Source of the DNA: an uncultured Oscillospiraceae bacterium
Lineage (GTDB): Bacteria > Bacillota > Clostridia > Oscillospirales > Acutalibacteraceae
DNA length: 61,885 nt
Reading direction: 5' to 3'
NCBI GenBank assembly: GCA_900546785.1
Contig: URED01000007.1
Span: 1 to 61,885, forward strand
Shown here: positions 10,255-19,867 of the stretch, one piece after another
How the letters are laid out: every line of letters starts with the position of its first letter
Numbering within the stretch: position 1 is the first letter of the stretch
Notes under the pieces: model-generated
The model's database searches: none
Told to the model about the DNA's origin: nothing
The model's input: only the letters and a program-made list of their open reading frames with translations
Made by a program: the position numbers and the translations under genes

Positions 10255-12453
10255 TTATTCCTCTGCGGGAGCTTCTTCGGCAGCCTCTTCCTCACTTGGA
10301 GCAGCTTCCGTTTCAGCAGCCTCAGGTGCAGCTTCTTCTGCTGCAGGTTCTTCAGCAACGGCTTCTTCAACCGCAGCAGGCTCCTCTGCCGGTGCCTCCT
10401 CTTCGGCTTCATCAGCTTCATCCTCTTTGAGCGCAGGAATATATTCCTCCGGCTTTTCGATAAGCTGTTTCATGGAAAGGCTTACTCTCTTCTTATCAAA
10501 GTCAATCGCCGTAATAAGAACGTCTACCTCATCGCCTACCTTAAGAACATCAGCGGGGGTTTTGATTCTGCTCCAGCTGATCTCGCTGATATGGATAAGG
10601 CCCTCAATACCCGGAATGATGGTTGCGAAAGCACCAAATGCGGTTACGCCTGCGATCTTTGCATTTTTAACAACAGTACCTACGGGGTAATCTCTCTTAA
10701 GAATCTCCCATGGATTGTCCTCGATCTTCTTGAAGCCGAGCGAGATCTTTTTGTTTTCCTGATCAAGCGCTTTTATGTAGACTTCTACCTGATCGCCAAC
10801 GTTAACGATCTCTGAAGGATGCTTGATCCTTGTCCAGGAAAGCTCGCTGATATGGATCATGCCGTCTACACCGCCGATATCGACGAACGCACCGTAATTG
10901 GTGAGCGACTTAACGGTACCCGTGAGCTTCATGCCCTCTTCAAGCTTTGCCCAAGCCTCTTCACGCGCTTTCTTTCTTTCTTCGGTAAGCACCGAACGGA
11001 TAGAACCTACGGCGCGTCTTCTTTGCTCATTGAGATCAATGATCCTGAATCTTACGGTAGTGCCCTTAAGAATGGAAAGCTCTTCATTCTTGGGAACGCC
11101 GGAAAGAGATGCAGGGATAAAGACGCGGGTTCCTTTTACGGTTGCAAGCACGCCGCCGCGAACAACGGCTGTTATAACACCTTCAAGGATCTCGTCATTT
11201 TCCTTGGCTTTAACGATATCATCCCAGCCCTTGAAGCTGTCTGTAAGCTTCTTGGAGAGCTTTAGAACGCCGTCCTGATCATTTGTTTTAAGGATAATAA
11301 GATCAAGAACGTCGCCTTTTGATACAACGTCTTCACACTTATCAAAAGGCTCTGCGGAAAGATCCTCACGGGCGATGACGCCTGTTTGCTTTCTTCCCGG
11401 AACATCCACGAATACTTCCGTGGGCGTAATGTTTTCAACAACACCTTTAACGATCTTGCCGGTGTCATTTTCGCTGAAAGATTGTTCGAGCATCTCTGCG
11501 AAGGTTTCACCATCAGCAGATGCTTCGACAGCAGCCTTTTCGGCTTTATCAGCGGCTTCTGCTGTCTCCGCAACAGTTTGTGTTGCTTCAACTTCCTTTT
11601 CTTTAATTTCTTCGGACATGGTTTTTAGTACCTCCTTGATAATTACCGACGGCGTAGACGCCCCGGCAGTGACTCCAACTACATTGAAACGCGAAAAATC
11701 CATATCGGCAAGCTCCGCAGCAGTCTCTATCAAGAAAGTGGGTGCAAATTCCGAACAAACATCTTTCAACTTGCAAGTATTGGATGAATGGCGACCTCCG
11801 ATAACGAGCATGGCGTCACACTCCTTTGCAAGAGCGAGCGCCTCAGCCTGCCTTTCGGACGTTGCACTGCATATTGTATCAAAAATTTTGCAATTTGTAC
11901 ATACCTTTTTTATAATTTTCTCGCATTTTTTCCATTCTTCCGTGCTGAAAGTGGTCTGTGATACGCAAATCACGGATTTTTCGGCGGAAATTGCATGATT
12001 TTCGATAATTTCCGAAAGCTCTTTGCTGTTTTTAAACACATAAGACTTACCGACGCAAAAAGAACGTATACCCTTGACTTCCGGGTGCTGTGCATCCCCT
12101 GCAATAAGTGTTACGGTACCGGACTGCGCCTCGCTGACGATTCTGTGGATCTTCAGCACAAACGGGCACGTGGCGTCAATGAACTCCACACCGCGCTTCT
12201 TTATATCTTCAAGAACGTCTTTTTCAATTCCGTGCGTTCGCAAAACGATCTTGTAGCCGTCTTTACAATCGTCCGGAACGGCGATATCCGCAACGCCTTT
12301 GGATTTAAGGTCTTCAACAAGCTGCTGATTATGTATGATCGGCCCGAGCGTGCAGACCTTTTCGCCGTCATCAACAAGCTGATAGACAAGATTTACCGCA
12401 CGGTTAACGCCGAAGCAGAAACCTGCCGTTTTTGCAACTTTAATTTCCTGCAC
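10255..12453 (-). CDS. ispH-rpsA: IspH (HMBPP reductase) fused to ribosomal protein S1-like domains
   Basis: The 732-residue product joins two proteins. Residues ~1-290 are IspH, the 4Fe-4S enzyme that makes IPP and DMAPP at the end of the MEP pathway; cysteine motifs [16 protein letters not shown] and [10 protein letters not shown] are present. After a charged linker come four S1 RNA-binding domains (~330-410, 420-500, 505-580, 590-665; for example [23 protein letters not shown]) as in RpsA. The last ~60 residues are nearly all Glu and Ala. The GTG at 12453 is chosen because the IspH homology begins there and GGAG lies just upstream; it overlaps plsC by 14 bp. The fusion is known in Clostridia. 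An internal AAGGAGGT before ATG 11619 could also yield free S1. Confidence 0.93.
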   Translation of the reverse strand: MQEIKVAKTAGFCFGVNRAVNLVYQLVDDGEKVCTLGPIIHNQQLVEDLKSKGVADIAVPDDCKDGYKIVLRTHGIEKDVLEDIKKRGVEFIDATCPFVLKIHRIVSEAQSGTVTLIAGDAQHPEVKGIRSFCVGKSYVFKNSKELSEIIENHAISAEKSVICVSQTTFSTEEWKKCEKIIKKVCTNCKIFDTICSATSERQAEALALAKECDAMLVIGGRHSSNTCKLKDVCSEFAPTFLIETAAELADMDFSRFNVVGVTAGASTPSVIIKEVLKTMSEEIKEKEVEATQTVAETAEAADKAEKAAVEASADGETFAEMLEQSFSENDTGKIVKGVVENITPTEVFVDVPGRKQTGVIAREDLSAEPFDKCEDVVSKGDVLDLIILKTNDQDGVLKLSKKLTDSFKGWDDIVKAKENDEILEGVITAVVRGGVLATVKGTRVFIPASLSGVPKNEELSILKGTTVRFRIIDLNEQRRRAVGSIRSVLTEERKKAREEAWAKLEEGMKLTGTVKSLTNYGAFVDIGGVDGMIHISELSWTRIKHPSEIVNVGDQVEVYIKALDQENKKISLGFKKIEDNPWEILKRDYPVGTVVKNAKIAGVTAFGAFATIIPGIEGLIHISEISWSRIKTPADVLKVGDEVDVLITAIDFDKKRVSLSMKQLIEKPEEYIPALKEDEADEAEEEAPAEEPAAVEEAVAEEPAAEEAAPEAAETEAAPSEEEAAEEAPAEE
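11617..11637 (-). promoter_or_regulatory. Internal ribosome-binding site and candidate second start inside ispH-rpsA
   Basis: The minus strand carries AAGGAGGT (11637-11630), a full match to the anti-Shine-Dalgarno sequence, 10 nt before an in-frame ATG (11619-11617). Initiation there would give a 454-residue protein with only the S1 domains and acidic tail, starting MSEEIKEKE. Confidence 0.55.
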
Positions 12454-13102
12454 TGTGCTCCGCCTCCCACAGCTCGATGATTTTATCCATAACGGTATTT
12501 GCAGCAAATCTGATATCATGGGGGCCTATCTCTGCTTTATCAAGCCCCATATCGGAAAGCGATAATAATTTGCCGTATGAGATTACGACCTTTTTGCCGG
12601 CTTTGATAGGACCGTCGCAATAAATGGCAACGGGCAAAACGGAAGCGTTTGTTGCCTTTGCGATAACGGCAACGCCGGATTTTGCCTTTTGCGGAACGCC
12701 GTTCTTGTCTTTTATCCTTTTACCCTCCGGGCAGATCGCCATAACATGGCCCTCTTCAATGATCTTTTCTCCGTATTCAATGGCAGACGTATCGCCCTTT
12801 CCTCTTTTGACGGGAAAGCCGTAAAGATGCTTTATCACCCAGCCTACTACGGGATTTTTAAACAATTCCACCTTAGCCATAAAGTGAAGCGGCGGCACCT
12901 CCTTAGGCATGGAAACAAACACCGGATCAAAAGCGGATGTATGGTTTATGGCAACTATGTATCTGCCGCCGTCCTCCGGCGGAACGTTTTCCAACCCCTT
13001 GAATTCAAGCTTGTATATCATTCTGAACAAGGGGCCGAACACTTTTTTTACAAAGCCGTAAAATTTATAATGCTTGACCTCGCTGTAATCAAAGCTTACC
13101 AT
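12440..13102 (-). CDS. plsC: 1-acyl-sn-glycerol-3-phosphate acyltransferase
   Basis: PlsC transfers an acyl chain to lysophosphatidic acid, giving phosphatidic acid for membrane lipids. The 220-residue protein carries the acyltransferase HxxxxD motif NHTSAFD near residue 53 and the glycerophosphate-binding CPEGKRIKDK near residue 120. It starts 14 bp inside the end of cmk and its own end overlaps ispH-rpsA by 14 bp, so cmk, plsC and ispH-rpsA appear translationally coupled, as in other Clostridia. Confidence 0.92.
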   Translation of the reverse strand: MVSFDYSEVKHYKFYGFVKKVFGPLFRMIYKLEFKGLENVPPEDGGRYIVAINHTSAFDPVFVSMPKEVPPLHFMAKVELFKNPVVGWVIKHLYGFPVKRGKGDTSAIEYGEKIIEEGHVMAICPEGKRIKDKNGVPQKAKSGVAVIAKATNASVLPVAIYCDGPIKAGKKVVISYGKLLSLSDMGLDKAEIGPHDIRFAANTVMDKIIELWEAEHSAGN

Positions 13103-13763
13103 TGATCTTCTCCTTTATAACTGAAACTATCATATCTATGCTTTCGGGAAGCGCCTTGCCGGTGGTATCCGCCATCACGGACTCCTCGGTGGGCTTTAAA
13201 GGCGCGATCTCACGGTGACTGTCCTGATAATCGCGGTCATTCACATCTTTTAATACGTCTTCGTACGCAACGTTTTCACCCTTTTCAATGAGCTCCTTAT
13301 ATCTTCTCTGCGCCCTGCATTCGGGTGAAGCGAAAAGGAAGATCTTAACATCTGCATCCGGTAAAACAACGGTACCGATATCACGCCCGTCCATAATGAC
13401 ATTATTACTGCGCGCGATGGAGCGCTGGAGTTCAAGCAAAAACGCTCTGACAGCCGGGATTTGAGACACCTTTGAAGCTGCCATGGATATCTCCGGCGTT
13501 CTGATCAGCGATGAAACGTCCTCGCCGTTCAAATAAACCTTTTGCTCCGAATTTTCGTCAAACTTAAGTTCTACCGTGATTTTGCCAAGCAGATCCTGAA
13601 CTGCCTCCTCATTGCCCAACACACCGTTTCTCTGCGCAGCAAGGGCAACCGTTCTGTAAAGCGCGCCGGTATCAACATAAATATACCCAAGCTCTTTTGC
13701 CGCGCCGCGCGCGACTGTGCTTTTGCCTGCTCCCGCAGGGCCGTCTATAGCAACATTGACCAT
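13089..13763 (-). CDS. cmk: Cytidylate kinase
   Basis: Cmk phosphorylates CMP and dCMP for RNA, DNA and lipid (CDP-diacylglycerol) synthesis. The 224-residue protein starts MVNVAIDGPAGAGKSTVA with the Walker A loop, and has the NMP-binding MDGRDIGTVVLPDAD motif near residue 127 and FLFASPECRAQRRY. The ATG at 13763 is used: AAGGTAGG lies about 9 bp upstream, whereas a TTG 9 bp earlier would overlap that site. Confidence 0.95.
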   Translation of the reverse strand: MVNVAIDGPAGAGKSTVARGAAKELGYIYVDTGALYRTVALAAQRNGVLGNEEAVQDLLGKITVELKFDENSEQKVYLNGEDVSSLIRTPEISMAASKVSQIPAVRAFLLELQRSIARSNNVIMDGRDIGTVVLPDADVKIFLFASPECRAQRRYKELIEKGENVAYEDVLKDVNDRDYQDSHREIAPLKPTEESVMADTTGKALPESIDMIVSVIKEKINGKL

Positions 13764-13784
13764 AAAATACAACCTACCTTAACA

Positions 13785-15014
13785 TTACATATTTTCTCCG
13801 CATAATATGCCGGTCGAAAAAGCGATCTGAAGATTAAAACCACCGGTATATGCGTCCACATCGATAACTTCGCCGGCAAAGAAGAGATTATCTATCAATT
13901 TTGAGCGCATCGTTTTGGGATCTATTTCCTTTACACTGACGCCGCCCCTTGTTATTATTGCGGAATCGAGCGTATAAAATTCACAAACGGACACTCTGAA
14001 ATTTTTAAGCAGATGAACGAATCGTCTTCTTTCTTCCTTTGTGATCTCATTCACCTTTTTATGCGCATCAACGCCCCAAAGCTTTACTGCAACGGGAATA
14101 AGCTTATGCGGCAGCAGTTTGGAAAGAGAATTGATAACGTCTTTATTTTTAGACGAATCAAAATCCCGTAAGATTCTTTTATCCAGCGTATCCGGATCAA
14201 GCGCAGGCTTCAGGTCAATAAAGATCTCATACCCGGCGTTTTCCGGCTCTTCCATATGACTGGAGGCGGACAGAATTACGGGGCCGCTCAAGCCGTAGTG
14301 GGTAAAAAGCATTTCCCCAAAATCGGAATAGACCGTTTTGCCGCTTTTCACAAGCCTTACGCCTACGTTTTTAAGGCTGAGCCCCTGAAGCTCGGGAATA
14401 AAAGGATCGCGGCTTTTAAGGGAAACGAGAGCGGGAGAGATCCGGGTTACCGTATGCCCGGCGCTTTTGGCAAGAACATAGCCGTCTCCCGTTGAGCCTG
14501 TGGCGGGATAACTTTTGCCGCCGGTACAGATCGCGACCGTGCTGCACTGCACCTCGCTGCCGTCCTCAAGCACTACGGCAGCGATCTTGCCGCCGGCAAA
14601 GCGGAACGCTTTTGCAGCCGAATGTATAAATCTAACGCCGTTATGCTTTGCATTTTCAATCAGGGCATTCGCAATATCCGCCGCTTTATCCGACTGCGGA
14701 AAAACGCGGTTTCCCCGTTCTGTTTTAAGCGGAACGCCTAAATCCTCAAAGTACGCCATCGTATCATAAGGCATAAAGGAAGAAAAAGCGGAGTACAGGA
14801 ACCTGCCGTTTCTCGGTACGTTTTCAATCAGCTCATTAAGCTCAAAGCAGGCGTTTGTTACATTGCACCTGCCCTTGCCGGTTATTCTGACTTTTTTTGC
14901 GCAAGTGGGCATTTTTTCAATAACGACGGTATCCCTGCCGCGCTCTGCGCACCGAGCGGCAGCCATAAGCCCGGACGCACCGCCGCCTATTATTACTGCA
15001 TCTGCCATAATCAT
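13785..15014 (-). CDS. HI0933/YhiN-family FAD-dependent oxidoreductase
   Basis: A 409-residue flavoprotein of the BaiN/HI0933 family, whose physiological role is uncertain. The N-terminal dinucleotide-binding GGGASGLMAAARCAERG sits at residues 9-25; MPTCAKKVRITGKGRCNVTN-type family signature follows near 35-54, GGKSYPATGSTGDGY near 165 and the C-terminal GEVIDVDAYTGGFNLQIAFSTG. Two ATGs (15014 and 15008) are possible starts and neither has a strong ribosome-binding site. It lies between the ABC-F gene and cmk in the same operon; this neighbourhood with cmk is common in Clostridia. Confidence 0.88.
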   Translation of the reverse strand: MIMADAVIIGGGASGLMAAARCAERGRDTVVIEKMPTCAKKVRITGKGRCNVTNACFELNELIENVPRNGRFLYSAFSSFMPYDTMAYFEDLGVPLKTERGNRVFPQSDKAADIANALIENAKHNGVRFIHSAAKAFRFAGGKIAAVVLEDGSEVQCSTVAICTGGKSYPATGSTGDGYVLAKSAGHTVTRISPALVSLKSRDPFIPELQGLSLKNVGVRLVKSGKTVYSDFGEMLFTHYGLSGPVILSASSHMEEPENAGYEIFIDLKPALDPDTLDKRILRDFDSSKNKDVINSLSKLLPHKLIPVAVKLWGVDAHKKVNEITKEERRRFVHLLKNFRVSVCEFYTLDSAIITRGGVSVKEIDPKTMRSKLIDNLFFAGEVIDVDAYTGGFNLQIAFSTGILCGENM

Positions 15015-15037
15015 CTTCGAATTTTATATATTATAAA

Positions 15038-16939
15038 TTATAGAGATATACTTGTCAATTCCTCCGACTTTTCAGTCCACTCCTCAAAAAGAGCGTCACG
15101 CTCGGCTGTTTTGGATTCCAGCTCTGCATTTATGGTAAGAAACTGCTCGTAGGGAGGATTGGAATTCAGCTTTTCAACGAGCATTGCAATCTCATCTTCC
15201 AGATCCTCAATACTGCTTTCAAGGCGCGATACGGTTGTTTTCAGCTTTCTCTGCCTGCTGAGCAGTTCTTTTTTCAGTTTATAATCGTTTACTTTCGGCT
15301 TTTCCTGCTCTTTCTGCACCTCGGGCTGCACGCTGCTGTTTCTTTGCTTTGCGGCAGCAAAGTCGTCATAATTGCCGATATATTTATTAATGCCGTTCTC
15401 CGTAAGCTCCAAAACCGTTGTGGCAAGCTTGTTTATAAAATACCGGTCATGAGAAACAATAAGCATCGTACCCGAATAATCAAGCAGTGTATTTTCAAGC
15501 TCTTCCCTTGAATAGGCGTCAAGATGATTTGTAGGCTCGTCCAAAAGCAGAAAATTATATTTGCCGAGCATGAGTTTTAAAAGCGCAACTCTTGCTCGCT
15601 CACCGCCGGAGCAGTCTGAAAGACGCTTATAAACATCATCGCCCCTGAAAAGGAAAGCTGCGAGCGCGTTTCTGACGGCAGTTTCCGTCATAGCCGGAAA
15701 GGCAGACCAAACCTCCTCAAGCGCAGTCTTGTTCAGATCAAGCTTTTCCTGAACCTGATCGAAATACCCTGTAAAAAGATTTGCGCCGAAAACAAAGCTG
15801 CCGGAATCCTGGATCTGATCGCCCATCAATATTTTTAAAAGCGTCGTTTTTCCGCAGCCGTTATCGCCCACAAGAAAAACACGTTCTCCCCTGCTGATAT
15901 GGAACGAAACATCACGGAATATCCGTTTATCTCCAAACGATTTGGAGACGCCGCTAACCTTAAGCACTTCCTCGCCCGAAACGCATTTTGGCGTAAAATC
16001 AAACCGTATCCTTTTCTGCGCGGCATCGGGAGGAACGAGCTGCGCCTTAATTCTTTCAACTGCCTTTTCCTTACTCTCCGCTGTTTTGATATTCTTTTCC
16101 CTGTTCCAGCGGCGCTGCTGCTCAATGATGCCCTCCAGGCGTTCTATCTCTTTTAAATCATTTTCATATTTCTCCGCAACCGCCTTTTGCTCCGCCTCTT
16201 TTTTGACAAGAAACTGCGAATAATTTCCTTTGTAGGAACGAAGCTTTTTACAGTCAAGCTCTATCGTTTTATCCGTTATCTTATCCAGAAAATATCTGTC
16301 GTGCGATATGACGATGAAGGCGCCCGAAAAAGAGGACAAAAAGCCTTCAAGCCATTCTACGGAAGAAATATCAAGGTGGTTGGTAGGCTCGTCCAAAAGC
16401 AGGAGATCCGCTCTGGAAAGCAGCAGCTTTGACAGGATCAGCTTTGAGCGCTGCCCGCCGGAGAGCGTGGAAGTGGGCTTTGAAAAATCGCTTTCCTCAA
16501 AGCCGAGACCGATCAGCGCCGAGCGGGTAAGGCTTTTATAGGTTGTTCCGCCGTTTCTGATAAACTGCTCGTTTAAAAGATCCTGCTTTGAGATAAGCTC
16601 CTTATCCGGTTTTTTTGTAAGCTCGGCTGCGATGCTTTCCAGCTGTTTTTCAAGCTTGATCAGATCGGCAAACACGGAAATGAGCTCGTCATAGACCGTT
16701 TTATGCTCAGAACAGGTATGCTGCTCCATATAGCCGAGCTTAATATTTTTGCCTATGAACGCGCCGCCCGCCGTTGGGGCGTATTCGCCGGTGATCACCT
16801 TAAACAGCGAAGTTTTGCCGACGCCGTTCGCACCGACAAGGCCTACTTTATCTTTGTTTCCCATTTCGAAAGAGATGTTTTCAAATAAAGTTTTTTCGCC
16901 GAAGGAAAGGCTGAGATTCTGGATATTAAGGCTCGCCAC
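15038..16939 (-). CDS. ABC-F family ATPase (ribosome-associated)
   Basis: ABC-F proteins have two ATPase domains, no membrane part, and act in the ribosomal E-site. The 633-residue product has Walker A GANGVGKTS and GDNGCGKTT, signatures LSGGQRSK and CSGGERAR, and Walker B LLLLDEPTNHLD twice. The linker between domains (~240-310) is coiled, and a C-terminal coiled coil (~550-633, ending EEWTEKSEELTSISL) resembles Uup/YkpA-type members. The GTG at 16939 is preferred because AAAGGAG lies 7 bp upstream; an ATG 33 bp earlier has none. A housekeeping factor is likelier than antibiotic protection because no attenuator-like leader is seen. Confidence 0.9.
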   Translation of the reverse strand: MASLNIQNLSLSFGEKTLFENISFEMGNKDKVGLVGANGVGKTSLFKVITGEYAPTAGGAFIGKNIKLGYMEQHTCSEHKTVYDELISVFADLIKLEKQLESIAAELTKKPDKELISKQDLLNEQFIRNGGTTYKSLTRSALIGLGFEESDFSKPTSTLSGGQRSKLILSKLLLSRADLLLLDEPTNHLDISSVEWLEGFLSSFSGAFIVISHDRYFLDKITDKTIELDCKKLRSYKGNYSQFLVKKEAEQKAVAEKYENDLKEIERLEGIIEQQRRWNREKNIKTAESKEKAVERIKAQLVPPDAAQKRIRFDFTPKCVSGEEVLKVSGVSKSFGDKRIFRDVSFHISRGERVFLVGDNGCGKTTLLKILMGDQIQDSGSFVFGANLFTGYFDQVQEKLDLNKTALEEVWSAFPAMTETAVRNALAAFLFRGDDVYKRLSDCSGGERARVALLKLMLGKYNFLLLDEPTNHLDAYSREELENTLLDYSGTMLIVSHDRYFINKLATTVLELTENGINKYIGNYDDFAAAKQRNSSVQPEVQKEQEKPKVNDYKLKKELLSRQRKLKTTVSRLESSIEDLEDEIAMLVEKLNSNPPYEQFLTINAELESKTAERDALFEEWTEKSEELTSISL

Positions 16940-17002
16940 ACGCTCACTCCTTTCTGCTTGATCCAGCTGCATTTACCGATGTATATTTTACACTATTAAG
17001 CC

Positions 17003-17031
17003 TTGAAAGTGAAGTAAAATTTTGATAATAT
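17003..17031 (+). promoter_or_regulatory. Promoter of the phosphomannose isomerase gene
   Basis: TTGAAA (17003-17008), 17 bp, TAATAT (17026-17031), with the ATG 31 bp further on. Confidence 0.6.
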
Positions 17032-17061
17032 ATTTATAAATTATAAAAAGAAGGTACTGAT

Positions 17062-18015
17062 ATGGAAATCCTTAAATTGAACCCCGTTTTTAAAGATTAC
17101 ATTTGGGGCGGCACACGCCTGCGCGACGAATTTAAAATGGAAACGGATATGGATCCCGTTGCAGAAGGCTGGATGCTTGCCTGCCACAAGGACGGGATGA
17201 ATACGATAGACGGCGGCAGATATGACGGCAAAACGCTTAAAGAGGTCATAGACGAGAACGGCGAAATTAAGATTCTTGGCAAAAACAGCGAAAAATTTGC
17301 TTATTTTCCGATACTTATAAAGATCATAGACGCGAAAGACAACCTTTCCATTCAGGTACATCCAGATGACGCATATGCAAAAAGAGTGGAACACGAATTC
17401 GGCAAAACCGAGATTTGGTATGTGCTGGACGCAGACGAGGGCGCAGAGCTGATCTACGGCTTTAAAGAAAAAATATCCAAAGACGAATTCAGAAAAGCGA
17501 TTGAAAGCAACACCTTGCCGGAAGTATTAAACAGCGTTAAGGTACATAAAGGCGACCTGTTTTTTATTGAGGCGGGCACTGTGCACGCCATAGGCAAAGG
17601 CACGCTGATAGCGGAAATACAGCAAAACAGCAATTCCACATACAGGGTATACGATTACGGCAGACTGGGAAAAGACGGCAAGCCGCGAGAGCTTCATATA
17701 GACAAAGCCGTTGACGTAACCGTTACCGAGCCGCCGAAATACGGCACGAAGCCGCAGGGAGAGCCAAAAAAGATCACCGGAGGAACGGAACAGCTGCTGA
17801 CCGAATGCGACCTGTTTACCGTTTACCGGTATGACTGCGCGGATAAAATAGAACTGACTGCGGGCGAAGACAGCTTTAACCACCTGCTGATCGTTGACGG
17901 CAGCGGAAAGATCTGCGGCAGAGATTTTGTAAAGGGCGACAGCTTTTTCGTTCCTGCCGGCTACGGAAGATATGAGTTTTCCGGCAAAGCGGAAATCATT
18001 CTTACAAAAATTTAA
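17062..18015 (+). CDS. manA: Class I mannose-6-phosphate isomerase
   Basis: The enzyme interconverts mannose-6-phosphate and fructose-6-phosphate and needs zinc. The 317-residue protein is of the short Firmicutes type. It has the metal-site motif QVHPDDAYAKR near residue 97, FGKTEIWYVLDA near 112, and AGTVHAIGKGTLIAEIQQNS near 172, followed by YRVYDYGR. An AGAAGG ribosome-binding site precedes the ATG. It is transcribed alone, away from the ABC-F operon, and could feed mannose into glycolysis or supply GDP-mannose precursors. Confidence 0.93.
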   Translation: MEILKLNPVFKDYIWGGTRLRDEFKMETDMDPVAEGWMLACHKDGMNTIDGGRYDGKTLKEVIDENGEIKILGKNSEKFAYFPILIKIIDAKDNLSIQVHPDDAYAKRVEHEFGKTEIWYVLDADEGAELIYGFKEKISKDEFRKAIESNTLPEVLNSVKVHKGDLFFIEAGTVHAIGKGTLIAEIQQNSNSTYRVYDYGRLGKDGKPRELHIDKAVDVTVTEPPKYGTKPQGEPKKITGGTEQLLTECDLFTVYRYDCADKIELTAGEDSFNHLLIVDGSGKICGRDFVKGDSFFVPAGYGRYEFSGKAEIILTKI

Positions 18016-18040
18016 AAAAACATCTGAAAATGAATAAAAA

Positions 18041-18080
18041 GCCGTTAGTATGGTTAATATACTAACGACTTTTTTATTTT
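18041..18080 (+). terminator. Terminator after manA
   Basis: CGTTAGTAT and ATACTAACG form a stem with a 6-nt loop, followed by ACTTTTTTATTTT. It ends only about 12 bp before the next start codon, so the DUF378 gene would depend on read-through or a hidden promoter. Confidence 0.8.
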
Positions 18081-18092
18081 GGAGATGAGAGA

Positions 18093-18299
18093 ATGACTAT
18101 TATAAACAGGATTGCTTTAATTCTTAACATAATCGGCGGGCTGAACTGGGGCCTTATAGGTCTTTTTAAATTTGACCTTGTTGCCTGGATATGCGGCGGT
18201 CAGGATAGCGTTATAGCGCGTATCATCTACTGCCTTGTAGGGCTTGCCGCCATATGGTGCATCAGCCTGCTTTTCAGAAGAAGCGTTGTTGAGGAATAA
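18093..18299 (+). CDS. DUF378 small membrane protein
   Basis: A 68-residue protein with two hydrophobic segments (about residues 5-32 and 40-62) and the family hallmark LNIIGGLNWGLIGLF near the start. The family is widespread in Firmicutes without known function. The ATG follows GGAGATGAGAG. It lies directly behind the manA terminator and convergent with sigE. Confidence 0.85.
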   Translation: MTIINRIALILNIIGGLNWGLIGLFKFDLVAWICGGQDSVIARIIYCLVGLAAIWCISLLFRRSVVEE

Positions 18300-18341
18300 A
18301 GGCGCGGCACGGCCGCGTACATATTACGCTCACGCTTCCAC

Positions 18342-19049
18342 TTATACGTACTCTTTCATGATCTGCTTTCTTATTTTCTGTATGATTCTTTTTTCAAGGC
18401 GTGAGATATAGCTCTGAGAGATACCCATAAGATCTGCCAGCTCCTTTTGCGTATGCTCTTTCTCACCCAAGATGCCGAAGCGTTTTTTCATAAGCTCGCG
18501 CTCCTTTTCCGGCAGCGCGAGTATTATTTTAAGCAAAAGCGCTTTTTCGTCATTATATTCGATGTCGTTGGAGATCTCGTTTGCGTCGCTTCCCAAAACA
18601 TCGCGCAGCGTAAGCTCATTTCCGTCCCAGTCTATACTGAGCGGCTCGTCAAAGCTCATCTCCAGCTTTGCGCCGCTTATCTTGCGCAGATGCATCAGTA
18701 TCTCATTTTCGATACAGCGGGAGGCATATGTGGCAAGCTTGATATTCTTTTGAGGGTCAAAAGTCTTTACGGCTTTCATAAGGCCTATCGTGCCGATAGA
18801 AACAAGATCTTCCGTTGATGTGGCGCAGCCCTCAAATTTTTTGGCGATATAGACCACAAGCCGAAGATTGTGCGTGATCAGCAGCTCACGGTGCGTCTCA
18901 TTACCACGCAGCAGCTCCTTCATGACCGTTTCCTCCTCCTCTTTCGTGAGCGGCGGAGGCAAAGTTTCCGGCCCGTTTATGTAAAAACAGCTTTTTTTGA
19001 ACAGCCTATGTAGAATTCTTAGATACAGCAGTTTAATTTTTTGAAGCAT
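18342..19049 (-). CDS. sigE: Sporulation sigma factor SigE (pro-sigma-E)
   Basis: SigE directs early mother-cell gene expression in sporulation and is made as an inactive precursor. The 235-residue protein has the pro-sequence (~1-28, LYLRILHRLFKK) followed by the family-typical GPETLPPPLTKEEE. Region 2 contains NLRLVVYIAKKFEG and LVSIGTIGLMKAVKTFDP, and region 4 ends in MGISQSYISRLEKRIIQKIRK. It overlaps the end of spoIIGA by 17 bp and has AGAGGTG before its ATG. SpoIIGA next door is the protease expected to remove the pro-sequence. Confidence 0.96.
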   Translation of the reverse strand: MLQKIKLLYLRILHRLFKKSCFYINGPETLPPPLTKEEEETVMKELLRGNETHRELLITHNLRLVVYIAKKFEGCATSTEDLVSIGTIGLMKAVKTFDPQKNIKLATYASRCIENEILMHLRKISGAKLEMSFDEPLSIDWDGNELTLRDVLGSDANEISNDIEYNDEKALLLKIILALPEKERELMKKRFGILGEKEHTQKELADLMGISQSYISRLEKRIIQKIRKQIMKEYV

Positions 19050-19851
19050 ATTGCACCTCTGATAATGATTTTGGATTGATGATACCCCTGTACTCCCCTT
19101 TTTTCACACTGCCGCTCAGGGCAATATATACTCTGTTCATCTCAACGCTTGCGCGTGAGGTCTCTATCACCACCCTATCCGGCTTAAACGCCTTTAAGAT
19201 ACCCTCTCCGCTGACCGTAGAGACCGGAATCACCCGGTTGCACGCCACACCCTTGAACAAGCTTTCATCCGCAACGATAACGGGAAAATCAGAAAAGGGT
19301 TCGCGCAGGTTATTGCCGCTGTCTGCAAACGCAAAAAACGAATATTCCTTACCCATATGGAAAACGGTTATACGGTAAAGCTCTTTTTTTGAAATTCTGC
19401 CGTTATAGATTCTGATAATAAGAGCGCTTATAACATACGCAATAAAAGCGCAGATCAGCAGTGTTGAAGCTGAAATATCAAAATAGACGGTTGAATTGTT
19501 GATAACAATGCCCTCCGGCTTAAACAGCATCCAAAGGCCCACCATAATGCCCACAAATACGAGGTTTGAAAACAGAAAGACCGCCGTATTTTTAAAGAAA
19601 CTCTTTACCGGCACACACCCGAACGCAATCAGGACGATCATGCAGCCTGCGGCGAGCTTGCCGAGCAGCGATACGGCGAAACCGAGTTCGTCAAACAGTA
19701 TGACAAGCGAATACAGCGCCCCTGCAAACGACGCGAGAACGAAACGGAAAAGCTTAGCATCTTCCTTGGCCAGCTTTTGCGTTAAAAGGAGAAGCAGAAA
19801 GGTTATGAAAAAATTTAATACCATTAAAACATCGACATAAACGATCGTCAA
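19033..19851 (-). CDS. spoIIGA: Sigma-E processing aspartic protease SpoIIGA
   Basis: SpoIIGA sits in the septal membrane and activates pro-SigE after a signal from the forespore. The 272-residue protein has about five N-terminal membrane segments (to ~residue 150) and a C-terminal aspartic-protease domain with the catalytic FADSGNNLREPF near residue 180. The TTG at 19851 is preferred: AGGTGG lies 6 bp upstream. A GTG 9 bp earlier falls within that ribosome-binding site and almost on the predicted transcript start. Confidence 0.92.
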   Translation of the reverse strand: MTIVYVDVLMVLNFFITFLLLLLTQKLAKEDAKLFRFVLASFAGALYSLVILFDELGFAVSLLGKLAAGCMIVLIAFGCVPVKSFFKNTAVFLFSNLVFVGIMVGLWMLFKPEGIVINNSTVYFDISASTLLICAFIAYVISALIIRIYNGRISKKELYRITVFHMGKEYSFFAFADSGNNLREPFSDFPVIVADESLFKGVACNRVIPVSTVSGEGILKAFKPDRVVIETSRASVEMNRVYIALSGSVKKGEYRGIINPKSLSEVQYASKN

Positions 19852-19867
19852 CGCAACCACCTATTCG

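Noticed and set aside
15038..16939. Antibiotic-resistance ABC-F protein
   Set aside because: No attenuator leader, no mobile element, and an operon with cmk and plsC; the C-terminal coiled coil fits a housekeeping Uup-like member.
18301..18330. GC-rich hairpin between DUF378 and sigE as terminator
   Set aside because: CGCGGC/GCCGCG forms a 6-bp stem but no T run follows on either strand.
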